A stretch of 64,000 nt of DNA from Desertimonas sp963733085 (lineage in GTDB: Bacteria; Actinomycetota; Acidimicrobiia; Acidimicrobiales; Ilumatobacteraceae): NCBI GenBank assembly GCA_963733085.1, contig CAVTBY010000016.1, forward strand, positions 87,838 to 151,837. The letters are read 5' to 3'. The translations under genes and the position numbers were made by a program. The notes beneath the pieces were generated by a model. The model was not told the DNA's origin. It did not search any database and worked only from the letters and a program-made list of their open reading frames with translations. This document shows, one piece after another, positions 17,532 to 25,846 of this stretch; position 1 is the stretch's first letter; every line of letters begins with the position of its first letter.

Positions 17532-18073
17532 GATGAGGTGCGCTCGTCGCGGTAAGGGTTGTCCGGACTCGTCACCACCGCCGCCACGGCAGCGCCGACA
17601 CCCAACGTGACGAGGAACGCGACGTTGAGGCTGATGTCGGGGAGGATGAACAGGACCCACCAGAAGACGAGGTAGCCGGCGCCGACGGCGCCGATCGTCC
17701 AGGCGAGCCTGGCCGGAACGTTGACGACGGTGCGCAGCGCCGGCAGCAACGTCGCCACCGCAGCAACGATCGCCACGATCGACCACAGCGGAGCGCTCGT
17801 GCGATCCCACAGGCTTTCGCTCGGTGCCCCCTCGCCATCTGACTCGTTGAGCAGCAGGCCGATGAGAATCGCGATGATGCCAACGACCCCGAGCACGAGG
17901 CCGAGTGTCAACGTAACCGTCGCCCCCTTGGCAGCCGGCACTCCGCCGGTGGGATCGGTCGACGCCGGTGCCGGCGCCGGCGGCGGAGGTGCCGCAGCGG
18001 GCGGTGGGGGCGGATTGGCAGGGCTTGATGTTCCTTGGCTTGGCACTCCGTGGGGGCTGCTTTGGTCAGACAT
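17528..18073 (-). CDS. Membrane protein with Pro/Ala-rich N-terminus
   Basis: 181 residues. A 50-residue Pro/Ala-rich, probably disordered N-terminus (PPPPPAAAPPPPAPAPA) is followed by four predicted membrane helices starting at VTLTLGLVLGVVGIIAILI. Such layouts are common among actinobacterial envelope proteins of unknown role. It lies directly downstream of the M20 hydrolase gene (12 bases) and is coupled to the next membrane gene. Confidence 0.72.
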   Translation of the reverse strand: MSDQSSPHGVPSQGTSSPANPPPPPAAAPPPPAPAPASTDPTGGVPAAKGATVTLTLGLVLGVVGIIAILIGLLLNESDGEGAPSESLWDRTSAPLWSIVAIVAAVATLLPALRTVVNVPARLAWTIGAVGAGYLVFWWVLFILPDISLNVAFLVTLGVGAAVAAVVTSPDNPYRDERTSS

Positions 18074-18084
18074 GGCCGTCCAAC

Positions 18085-19359
18085 CTAGTCAGCGACCTCG
18101 GCCAACTGGAGGAGGGTCTGGAGCAGGACGTTGGCGCCGGCGGCGACGTCCTCGGGCGTCGTGTGCTCGGCGATGTTGTGCGACAGGCCGTCGACGCTGG
18201 GGGTGAAGATCATCGCCGTCGGGCAGACCCGGGCAAGCATCTGGGCGTCGTGGCCGGCACCGCTCGGGAGGCGACGCGTGCTGTAGCCGAGCCGCTGGGC
18301 GGTGGCCTCGACGAGGTCGACTGTGGCCGGATCGAACTCGACCGGTTCGAAACGGGCGAGTGAGCGGCTTGTCACCGACACGTTCTCGGCGTCGGCGAGT
18401 CGTGCTACCTCGACGGCGAGCGCTCGCTCGGCTACGACGAGGCTGGCCTCGTCGGTGTTGCGCAGGTCGACCGTGATCGTCGCCGTCGCCGGCACGACGT
18501 TGACGAGGTTGGGGTGCACGTCGATGCGCCCGACGGTGGCCACCTGGGCACCACCGAGTTGCCTCGTCAAGTCGCGGACGAACGTGGTGATCGCCCCGGC
18601 GACGAATCCCGGATCTCGACGCAGTCGCATCGGTGTCGTGCCGGCGTGAGCCGAGCGTCCGATGATCGTCAGCTCGGTCCACGAGATGCCCTGCACGCCC
18701 TCGACGACACCAATCGTCACCCCCTCGTCTTCGAGGATCGGCCCCTGCTCGATGTGCAACTCGACGTAGGCATGTGGTGCGGCTGCGGCGGGGCAGGGAA
18801 ACGGGCCGGCATAACCGATGCGCACCAGCTCGTCACCGAGAATCGCCCCGTCGTCCGTGGCGGCGATGTCGAGCGCCTCCTCGAGCGCCATCCCGCCGAC
18901 GTAGACGAGGCTGCCGAGCATGTCCGGTGCGAAGCGGGAGCCTTCCTCGTCGGTGAAGAAGGCGACGCTCACCGGCCGGCGAGTCGCGATGCCCAACGTC
19001 TCCAAGGTCTCGATGACCTCGAGCCCGGCGAGCACACCGAGGTTGCCGTCGAACCGGCCGCCGGTGGCGACCGTGTCGATGTGCGACCCGGTCATCACTG
19101 CTGCGGCGCCGGGGTCCGTGCCCGGTCTGGTGGCGACGACGTTGCCGATCGAGTCGATGGTGACGGTGAGCCCGAGATCACGCATCCACCCGGTCACCAG
19201 GTCGCGCCCCTGCCTGTCGGCGTCGGTGAGGGCGAGGCGGGCACAGCCGAGCTCGCCGTTCGGGCCGGCGATCGCGCCGATCTCGCCGAGGGCGACGATG
19301 CGGTTCCACAGCCGCTCGCCGTCGATCCGTGTGTCCTGCCAGTCCTGCCAGTCAGTCAT
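18085..19359 (-). CDS. M20-family Zn-dependent amidohydrolase (hydantoinase/carbamoylase type)
   Basis: 424 residues from ATG 19359. The family's metal and substrate blocks are present: MTGSHIDTVATGGRFDGNLG, FFTDEEGSRFAPDMLGS, YVELHIEQGPILE, a dimerisation domain with GRSAHAGTTPM, and SGAGHDAQMLA plus DGLSHNIAEHTTPEDVA. These enzymes include N-carbamoyl-L-amino acid hydrolase, allantoate amidohydrolase and beta-ureidopropionase. The exact substrate is not certain. With the molybdenum hydroxylase nearby, purine or pyrimidine breakdown is a reasonable guess. Confidence 0.9.
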   Translation of the reverse strand: MTDWQDWQDTRIDGERLWNRIVALGEIGAIAGPNGELGCARLALTDADRQGRDLVTGWMRDLGLTVTIDSIGNVVATRPGTDPGAAAVMTGSHIDTVATGGRFDGNLGVLAGLEVIETLETLGIATRRPVSVAFFTDEEGSRFAPDMLGSLVYVGGMALEEALDIAATDDGAILGDELVRIGYAGPFPCPAAAAPHAYVELHIEQGPILEDEGVTIGVVEGVQGISWTELTIIGRSAHAGTTPMRLRRDPGFVAGAITTFVRDLTRQLGGAQVATVGRIDVHPNLVNVVPATATITVDLRNTDEASLVVAERALAVEVARLADAENVSVTSRSLARFEPVEFDPATVDLVEATAQRLGYSTRRLPSGAGHDAQMLARVCPTAMIFTPSVDGLSHNIAEHTTPEDVAAGANVLLQTLLQLAEVAD

Positions 19360-19404
19360 CAGCGCCAAGTCTGGCCACCCCCGTACACTTGACGTGAGAT
19401 CGCC

Positions 19405-20487
19405 ATGCTCAGATTCTCGCTTCCAGTCGGTCGGGCTGCCGGCGCGGCCGTGAGGGTCCACTGGACCGCGTTGGTGATCGCCGCGTTGCTCGGCTTCGCC
19501 CTCGTCGTCGATCTCGGGGCCGTGGTCGGAACGATCGGGGTGCTCAGCTTCTTCCTGGCGATCCTCCTCCACGAGATCGCCCACGCCCTCGTCGCCCGGC
19601 GCTTCGGCATCCGCACCGAGACGATCGAGCTGTGGGGACTCGGCGGGATGGCCCGACTCGATCGCGATCCGTCAACGCCTCGGGCGGAAGGGTTCATCGC
19701 CGCGGCCGGACCGCTCAGCAATGCCGTCGCCGGCGGGCTCGCCGTGGCCGCCGCAATCGGGCTCGATGCCCTTGGCACGCCACGCTTCCTGGTCGCGTCG
19801 ATCGCCTGGTTCGCCGCCGTCAACCTCGCCCTCGCCGCCTTCAACGTCCTGCCCGGAGCGCCCCTCGACGGTGGCCGCATCGTGCGCGCCGTGCGCTGGT
19901 CGCAGCACGGCAGCCGCTACCGGGCGATGCGCGAGGCGGCGTACGTCGGGAGCATCCTCGGATGGGGGCTCGTCGCCCTCGGCGTGTCGTTCGCCGTGAG
20001 CGGGCGATCCGGCGTGTGGATGATCGTCAGCGGGCTGTTCGTGGCGATGAGTGCACGTGTCGACGTGCTCACAGCGACGATCGGCGAGCGCATCGGTTCG
20101 GCGAAGGTCAACGAGTTCACGTGGTTCGGCGTCGCCGAGGTCGGCCCGGACATGGACGTCGACTCGATGATCTGGCAGCGCAGCCGGCTCGGTGGAGCCG
20201 GGGCGGTGGCGGTGCGCGGTGAGGGAGGCACGCTCGACGGCCTCGTCCTCGAGGATCAACTCTGGGCCGTGCCGTCGGAGCACCGGGCGTGGACGATGCT
20301 GACGTCGCTGATGGCGCCCCTTGACCGCCTGCCTCGCGCCGACGTCGACGACGATCTCGCCGGCGTGCTGCCCCGTGTCCACCCGCTGCGTCCGGTGATC
20401 ACGGTGTGGCGAGACGGGCGGTTGCTCGGTGTCGTGCCCCCGAAGGTGGTGCGCGAGCGGATCGCCAACCTCGTCGCGTCGCCCTGA
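19405..20487 (+). CDS. M50 site-2 protease-like membrane metalloprotease
   Basis: 360 residues. The intramembrane zinc site is His56-Glu57-x-x-His60 (LLHEIAHAL), with the second ligand in NVLPGAPLDGG (Asp155). Six or so membrane helices occupy the first 220 residues, and a cytoplasmic CBS-like region follows. Family members such as Rip3-type proteases cut membrane-bound regulators. The target is unknown. It is divergent from the amidohydrolase. Confidence 0.88.
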   Translation: MLRFSLPVGRAAGAAVRVHWTALVIAALLGFALVVDLGAVVGTIGVLSFFLAILLHEIAHALVARRFGIRTETIELWGLGGMARLDRDPSTPRAEGFIAAAGPLSNAVAGGLAVAAAIGLDALGTPRFLVASIAWFAAVNLALAAFNVLPGAPLDGGRIVRAVRWSQHGSRYRAMREAAYVGSILGWGLVALGVSFAVSGRSGVWMIVSGLFVAMSARVDVLTATIGERIGSAKVNEFTWFGVAEVGPDMDVDSMIWQRSRLGGAGAVAVRGEGGTLDGLVLEDQLWAVPSEHRAWTMLTSLMAPLDRLPRADVDDDLAGVLPRVHPLRPVITVWRDGRLLGVVPPKVVRERIANLVASP

Positions 20488-20499
20488 CCTGGGCCGGGA

Positions 20500-21018
20500 C
20501 TACTGCACGAAGTCGCGCACGGTTCCGACGCGCTTGGCGACGGGATCCTTGTCACTCCACGGGAAGTTGATCCACAGGTCGGTGCGCTTCCACACGTAGT
20601 CGCACTGCACGACGGAGTGGGACTTCTCGTAGAGCACGGCGGTGCGCACCTCGGCGACCTTGCCTTCACAGAACTGCTGCACGCTGCGCAGCGTGTGTCC
20701 GGTGTCGGCGACATCGTCGGCGATGAGGATGCGGGCGTGCGACACGTCGACGAAGTCGGGGGCCGGCGGCAGGATGCGGGGGACGTCGAGGCGCTCGTCG
20801 ACCCCGGTGTAGTACTCGACGTTCATCGTGTACACGTTCTTGACGGCCAGCGCGTAGCCGAGGGCGCCGCCGATAAGCAGGCCACCGCGGGCGATCGCCA
20901 GGATCATGTCGGGCTCGTAGCCGTCCTCGACGACCGCCGTGGCGATGTCACGACTGGCCCGCCCGAAGTCGTCCCAGCTCATGATCTCCTTCGCCACGGC
21001 ACCCTCGTCGCTCGCCAT
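20500..21018 (-). CDS. Purine-type phosphoribosyltransferase
   Basis: 172 residues. The PRPP-binding motif ILIADDVADTGHTL and an N-terminal ILAIARGGLLIGG identify a type I phosphoribosyltransferase, close to xanthine/hypoxanthine-guanine salvage enzymes of actinobacteria. It would convert a purine base plus PRPP to the nucleotide in the cytoplasm. The gene converges on the M50 protease gene. Its ATG lies 26 bases from the first 48-bp palindromic element. Confidence 0.87.
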   Translation of the reverse strand: MASDEGAVAKEIMSWDDFGRASRDIATAVVEDGYEPDMILAIARGGLLIGGALGYALAVKNVYTMNVEYYTGVDERLDVPRILPPAPDFVDVSHARILIADDVADTGHTLRSVQQFCEGKVAEVRTAVLYEKSHSVVQCDYVWKRTDLWINFPWSDKDPVAKRVGTVRDFVQ

Positions 21019-21043
21019 GCCACCGACGCTACCCGGCGACCAG

Positions 21044-21091
21044 CATTGGTGAGTTCTGGCAACAGGTTTCCGCTGCTACGACTCACCAATG
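21044..21091. repeat. 48-bp palindromic element, left copy
   Basis: Ten-base arms CATTGGTGAG and CTCACCAATG enclose a 28-base centre. Its reverse complement closely matches the element at 22084-22131 (identical arms except the last base; about 20 of 28 central bases alike). The stop codon TAG (21076-21078) of the AbiEi/DUF559-like gene lies inside it, and the arm encodes that protein's last residues VIGES. Confidence 0.8.
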
Positions 21092-22044
21092 ACGAGACTG
21101 CGTTGGGCGATGACGTCCTTGACGATCTCCAGCACTTGAGCCGGCTTCTTCGTCGCGTACCAGCCGAGATAGAGCAGCTCCCAGCCGCATCGAGCAGCGG
21201 CGATGTCGCGATCTTCGTCGAGCGATTCGGCGTCGGGTCCGAAGTGGAACTGGCGGCTGTGGGCCTCGAGGCCGAGGCGAACCGATGGGAAGCCGATGTC
21301 GGCTCGTGCGACGATCCGTCCGGACGAGTCCTTGATCGGGTGTTGCATCACCATCGGGGGGAGCGACGGGTCGTTCAGGCAGAGGGCGAGGAGCTCCTCG
21401 AACCACGTCGCCGGAAGGTTTCCCTCCCAGGCGATGGAGCGCAGCAAGCGGATGAGCACCCCGGTGCCCGACTGGTGTGGTCTGTGCAGGCGGATGGCAT
21501 CGTCGTACAGCGCGGCGAGATCGACGCCCCGGCGCCGAGCGGCTGTCAGCGCCCGCCGGACCAGTTTCCGCGGCGCCACCGAGCCGAGGTCACACAGCGT
21601 GCGCCTGAGCGTTGTGCACGGAATGCCGTCGATGACCGTGACATCGCACGGTTCGAGGGGCCGCACGTGGTGCGTGACCGCAGCGACGGCAGGATCGAGG
21701 CGGAACGCTCGCTGCACGCTCGCCTCGATCGTCGCATTGCGCGCTGTGTCGAAGCCGTCGAGGGCGTGGAGCCGGGCTGCCGAGCGATGCGACGCCACCC
21801 CGTGGCCGCCGGCGGCGAGGATGACCACCATCAATCGCTGCCGCCACGTCGTCGGTGCATCGTCGAGAACCAGCACACCGGGCACCGGCTCGGCGAGCCA
21901 GCCGGCTCGAACGGCCGTGACCACCCGTCGGTAGTCGAAATGCAGGTCGCTCGCCTGCTGGCGGGTGATCACACCGTGTTGCTTGATCGCCGTGGCGATC
22001 AGCTCCTTCCGGGCTGCAGAGTCCACAATGCCGACCGTAAGCAA
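21076..22044 (-). CDS. AbiEi-like winged-helix protein with C-terminal DUF559/Vsr-like domain
   Basis: 322 residues. The N-terminus (KQHGVITRQQASDLHF, then AVRAGWLAEPVPGVLVL) is the winged-helix of type IV toxin-antitoxin AbiEi proteins, known to bind DNA. The C-terminal part (ARADIGFPSVRLGLEAHSR, LDEDRDIAAARCGWELLYLG) resembles DUF559 domains of the Vsr/restriction endonuclease fold, with acidic residues that could bind metal. No AbiEii toxin partner is adjacent. The family is common as scattered singletons in actinobacteria and its role is unknown. The start could be 22044 or a later in-frame codon. Confidence 0.72.
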   Translation of the reverse strand: MLTVGIVDSAARKELIATAIKQHGVITRQQASDLHFDYRRVVTAVRAGWLAEPVPGVLVLDDAPTTWRQRLMVVILAAGGHGVASHRSAARLHALDGFDTARNATIEASVQRAFRLDPAVAAVTHHVRPLEPCDVTVIDGIPCTTLRRTLCDLGSVAPRKLVRRALTAARRRGVDLAALYDDAIRLHRPHQSGTGVLIRLLRSIAWEGNLPATWFEELLALCLNDPSLPPMVMQHPIKDSSGRIVARADIGFPSVRLGLEAHSRQFHFGPDAESLDEDRDIAAARCGWELLYLGWYATKKPAQVLEIVKDVIAQRSLVIGES

Positions 22045-24452
22045 GCACTCTCACCGGTGGTCTCACAGCTCGCCTCACAGCGACATTGGTGAGGCGTCGC
22101 AGCAGAAATCCGTTGCGGTAGCTCACCAATCCTCTGGAGGGCGATGTCTTGGGGGCGGACGGGGACGCGGGTGATGCGGTCGGCGCGGGTGGAGTCACCG
22201 TCGGCCTGGCGCAGGGCGTCGCGGATGGCGGCGACGATCGCTGGAGTCACCGAGATGCACGGCGGCTCGCCGACGCCCTTGGCACCGAGTGGCGCCTGTG
22301 GGTCGGGCTCCTCCACCAGCGTCGCCACCACGGGCGGCATGTCGAGCATCGTCGGCAACAGGTAGTCGGTGAAGCTGGCGTTGCGGATCATGCCGTCGAC
22401 CTGGACGATCTCCTCCATCACCGCCAGGCCGAGCCCCTGGGAGATCCCGCCCTCGATCTGACCGAGCACGGACAGCGGGTTGAGGGCACGACCGACGTCC
22501 TGAGCCGTCGCCACCTGGACGACGCGCACGAGACCGAGCTCGACATCGACGTCGACGACGGCGCGATGGGCGGCGAAGGCGAAGGCCGTGTGGCAGTTGC
22601 CCTGGCCGTTCTCGTCGAGCTCCTCGGTCGGCCGGTGGTGGTACTCGACCGTCCGGTCGAACGCAGCATCGCCGATCGCCTCAGTCACACTGACCCGCAG
22701 CGATCCCATCGTGTCGACGACGTCGATGCCGTCGATAGCGAGGCGCAGCGGGTCGATGCCGTTGGTCGACCCCACTCGTTCGAACAGCTCCTCGCGAACG
22801 GCCCGGCACGCAGCATCGACCGCTCCCCCGCTCATCCACGTCTGGCGTGACGCCGACGTCGAACCCGACGAGCCGATCTGCGTGTCGACGCGATCGATCA
22901 CGACGTCATCGACACCGAGAATCGTGCGGGCGATCTGCCCGGCGATCGTGACGAACCCCTGACCGACCTCGACGGTGGCGAACTTCAGGGACGCCCGCGG
23001 CCGGCCGTCCACGACCTGCAACCGGCAGCGGGCCGTCGAGTAATCGTCGAATCCCTCGGAGTACATCAGGTTCTTCATCGACACGCCCCAACCGACCCCC
23101 CGCCACACGTCGCCGACATCGGCGGTCAGCCCGGCACCGCCTGGGAGCCACATCGGATCGAGGGTGTCGGCCTCGGCCGGCTCCGCCGCCGGCATGGGCA
23201 GCGCCGCTGTCTCGCGGATGCACCGCGACACCGGGGCGACACTCTCGACGACCTGCCCGGTGATCAACGTGTCGCCCGTGGACATGGCATTGCGCAGGCG
23301 GATCTCCACGGGATCGAGCCCGCACGCCGCGGCCAACCGATCCATCTGGCTCTCGTGGGCGAAGCACGCCTGCACGACCCCGAAGCCGCGCATCGCGCCG
23401 CACGGCAGATGGTTGGTGCGGGCGGCGTAGCCCTCGACGACGGCGCTGCTGCACCGGTACGGACCCTGGGTGTGGGTGATCGCGTTGAGGAGTACGGCTG
23501 ACGAGGTCGACGCATAGGCCCCGCCGTCGAGCACGAAGCGAGCCTCGATCTTGACGATCTCGCCGTCCGCCGAGCCATGGTGGCGCATCCAGATCGTCGC
23601 CGGATGGCGGTGGACGTGGCCGAGGAAGCTCTCTGCCCGGTTGTAGTGCATGCGCACCGGCCGACCGAGACGCAGCGCCAACAGGCAGGTGTGCACCTGC
23701 AGGCTGATGTCCTCGCGGGCGCCGAACGCCCCACCGACACCGCTGAGGACGAGACGCACGTGTTCCTCCTCGAGGGCGAGACAGGCAGCGATCTGGCGGC
23801 GGTCCTCGTGCATCCACTGCGTCGCCACGTGCAGTTCGACGCCATGACCGTCGTCGTCGGGGATCGCCAGCGCCGCTTCCAACCCGAGGAATGCCTGGTC
23901 CTGCATGCCGATGTGATAGGTGCCCTCGACGGCGACAGCGCCGGTGACGTCTGGATCACCGTGGACGATGCGCTGGTGCCGCAGCACGTTGCCGTCAGGG
24001 TGGATCGGTGGCGACGTGCCGGCGATCGCCGCCTCCGGGTCGAGCATGGGCTGCAACAACTCGTACTCCACGACAATCGCCGCGATCGCCCGCCTGCACG
24101 TCTCCTGGTGATCGGCGGCGACGACGGCGACCGGCTCGCCGACATAGCGCACGACGTCCGTCGCGAACACCGGCTGATCAGCCGTCATCAATCCGTACGT
24201 CGCCGTCCCCGGCACGTCCTCGGCGGTGAGCACGGCATGCACGCCCGCGATCGCCAGCGCCGGCGCCGTGTCGATCGACAAGATGCGGGCATACGGGTGT
24301 GGCGAGCGGAGTGTGGCGCCCCATGCCGCGCCGTCGATCGGGAGGTCCGACGAGAAGGCGAACGTTCCCGCCACCTTGGCCAGGCCGTCTGGTCGCGGTG
24401 GCGAGTCGCCGATCCGGCCGACAGTCCGAACAGGCGCTTCGGTGACGGTCAT
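21999..24452 (-). CDS. Molybdenum hydroxylase large subunit (xanthine/aldehyde dehydrogenase type)
   Basis: 817 residues from ATG 24452. The molybdopterin-binding subunit shows GKVAGTFAFSSD-type entry (here LAKVAGTFAFSSDL), GVGGAFGARED, PCGAMRGFGVVQA, GQGFVTIAGQIA, and the catalytic glutamate in GAKGVGEPPCI. The AMRGFG form, not the CO-dehydrogenase AYRCSFR loop, points to a xanthine, nicotinate or aldehyde-oxidising enzyme. Its ATG overlaps the TGA of the FeS subunit by four bases. The last 43 or so residues after RVPVRPQDIALQR are non-family sequence read through the 48-bp element, so the natural stop seems lost. Confidence 0.9.
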   Translation of the reverse strand: MTVTEAPVRTVGRIGDSPPRPDGLAKVAGTFAFSSDLPIDGAAWGATLRSPHPYARILSIDTAPALAIAGVHAVLTAEDVPGTATYGLMTADQPVFATDVVRYVGEPVAVVAADHQETCRRAIAAIVVEYELLQPMLDPEAAIAGTSPPIHPDGNVLRHQRIVHGDPDVTGAVAVEGTYHIGMQDQAFLGLEAALAIPDDDGHGVELHVATQWMHEDRRQIAACLALEEEHVRLVLSGVGGAFGAREDISLQVHTCLLALRLGRPVRMHYNRAESFLGHVHRHPATIWMRHHGSADGEIVKIEARFVLDGGAYASTSSAVLLNAITHTQGPYRCSSAVVEGYAARTNHLPCGAMRGFGVVQACFAHESQMDRLAAACGLDPVEIRLRNAMSTGDTLITGQVVESVAPVSRCIRETAALPMPAAEPAEADTLDPMWLPGGAGLTADVGDVWRGVGWGVSMKNLMYSEGFDDYSTARCRLQVVDGRPRASLKFATVEVGQGFVTIAGQIARTILGVDDVVIDRVDTQIGSSGSTSASRQTWMSGGAVDAACRAVREELFERVGSTNGIDPLRLAIDGIDVVDTMGSLRVSVTEAIGDAAFDRTVEYHHRPTEELDENGQGNCHTAFAFAAHRAVVDVDVELGLVRVVQVATAQDVGRALNPLSVLGQIEGGISQGLGLAVMEEIVQVDGMIRNASFTDYLLPTMLDMPPVVATLVEEPDPQAPLGAKGVGEPPCISVTPAIVAAIRDALRQADGDSTRADRITRVPVRPQDIALQRIGELPQRISAATPHQCRCEASCETTGESACLRSALWTLQPGRS
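22084..22131. repeat. 48-bp palindromic element, right copy (inverted relative to left)
   Basis: Arms CATTGGTGAG and CTCACCAAT(C) enclose a 28-base centre related to the reverse complement of the left copy. On the minus strand it is read in frame as the extension of the large hydroxylase subunit (RIGELPQRISAATPHQ). Confidence 0.8.
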
Positions 24453-24928
24453 TGCGCCGACTTCCGCTCCACGGCGACTTGCTGGACGGCGGCGACGATG
24501 CGGCCGTAGCCGGTGCATCGGCAGATGTTTCCGGACAGCTCCTCGGCGATCTCGATCGGCGTCGGCTCGGCGATGCGAGCGAGCAGGTCGTGAGCAGCCA
24601 TCACCAATCCGGGGGTGCAGAACCCGCACTGCACCGCTCCGGCGTCGACGAACGCCCGCTGGACATCAGTCGGCCCCGCCGCGTCGCCGATGCCCTCGAT
24701 CGTCACGATCGGCACGTCGACGGCGACACCTGCCAGCACAAGGCAGGCGCAGACCAGCTGCCCGTCGACGAGCACGCTGCACGAGCCGCACTCCCCCTGT
24801 TCGCACGCCCCCTTGGCGCCGTACAGGCCGAGTCGCTCGCGCAGGACGTAGAGCAGGCTCTCGCCGAGCCAGGCGTCCGCCACGTCGTGGTCGACCCCGT
24901 TGACCCGCAGTCTGTACTGCTCACTCAC
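24449..24928 (-). CDS. Molybdenum hydroxylase 2Fe-2S subunit
   Basis: 159 residues from GTG 24928. Both 2Fe-2S clusters are visible: the plant-ferredoxin type in GACEQGECGSCSVLVDG with a following CAC, and the second in CGFCTPGLVM and NICRCTGYGRI. It passes electrons from the molybdenum centre to FAD. The GTG overlaps the corrected TGA of the FAD subunit gene (24925-24927), and its own TGA overlaps the large-subunit ATG, so three subunits are tightly coupled. In the raw frame it looks fused to the FAD subunit; that is an artefact. Confidence 0.9.
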   Translation of the reverse strand: MSEQYRLRVNGVDHDVADAWLGESLLYVLRERLGLYGAKGACEQGECGSCSVLVDGQLVCACLVLAGVAVDVPIVTIEGIGDAAGPTDVQRAFVDAGAVQCGFCTPGLVMAAHDLLARIAEPTPIEIAEELSGNICRCTGYGRIVAAVQQVAVERKSAQ

Positions 24929-25828
24929 GCGGGGATCACTTCCGAACCACTGACCGTGAATGCCCGGCGCAGCAAACGTCGGGCGAGGACGTCGATCGAG
25001 TGTCGGCGGTATGCCGCCGTCGACCGGTGGTCGTCGATCGGGCTGCTCGCCTCCGCCGCCAAGCGGCCGAACACGGCCACCGCATCGACCCCGATCGAAC
25101 GCGCCCTCCCAGTCGATCGCCTCGACGACGAATGCCTCGGCGGCGGACGCCCGTACGATCGTCGGGGCGACCGATCCGAGGGCGATGCGAACCGACCGGG
25201 ACGGCTCGTCGACCGCCAGGCACGCGCCGGAGATTGCGATCACCATCGCATTGCGAACGCCGACCTTGGTGTAGCCCTGCCAGCCGTCGAGCAACGGGAC
25301 GGTGACGGCGGTGAGCAGCTCGTCGGGACGTCGGGCGGTGCGCTTGACACCGACCATGAACTCGTCGATGGAGAGTTGCCGGACCCCATCCACGCTGGCC
25401 AACTCGACGACGGCGTCTGCGGCGGAGAGCACGGGGAGGCCGTCTCCCGCCGGCGAGCAGGTGACGACGTTGCCCCCGATCGTCGCCGCGTTGCGGATCT
25501 GCGGCGAGCCGACCGTGCGCGCCGCCTGGGCAAGCGCCGGGACGATGCCGGCGAGCGGAGGCGCAGCGAGCTCGGCATAGGTCACGGCGGCGCCGAGACG
25601 AAGGCTGCCAGCCACCCGGTCGAGGGTCCACGAACGCAGCTCGGGAATACGGTTGATACCCACGACGACATCGTCACGGCCGATCGGTCGGTGTCCCTCG
25701 TTGACGTCGACCATCAGGTCGGTTCCCCCGGCGACGACGAGCGCAGCTGGATTCCCGGACAGCACGGCGACGGCCTCCGCCGTCGTGGTCGGGATCACCA
25801 CGGACACTTGACGAACTGTACAAACCAC
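24925..25828 (-). CDS. Molybdenum hydroxylase FAD subunit (one-base frameshift)
   Basis: About 294-300 residues; either GTG 25828 or GTG 25807 may be the start, the latter better. FAD-binding marks are VVAGGTDLMVDVN and the pair VGSPQIRNAATIGGNV and CSPAGDGLPVLSAADA. Near 25,090 the frame breaks at a CCCC run (25089-25092). Dropping one base yields the standard family C-terminus (VFGRLAAEASSPIDDHRST, then YRRHSIDVLARRLLRRA) and TGA at 24925-24927. It is first gene of the three-subunit operon. Confidence 0.88.
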
Positions 25829-25846
25829 CCACCTCGTCGCCGCGAG

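Larger units (their letters stand above)
21044..22131. mobile_element. Candidate cassette: AbiEi/DUF559 gene bracketed by inverted 48-bp elements
   Basis: The pair of related palindromes lie in opposite orientation on either side of one gene, giving a 1,088-bp unit. No transposase or recombinase is encoded inside. The unit adjoins the 3' end of the molybdenum-hydroxylase large-subunit gene, whose reading frame continues through the right element. This suggests insertion at, or capture of, the gene end. Mobility is inferred from layout only; no target duplication was found. Confidence 0.45.

Noticed and set aside
24449..25828. A true fused FAD and 2Fe-2S subunit
   Set aside because: The bridging sequence has no similarity to either family, and a one-base change in a C run restores both normal ends and a four-base overlap.
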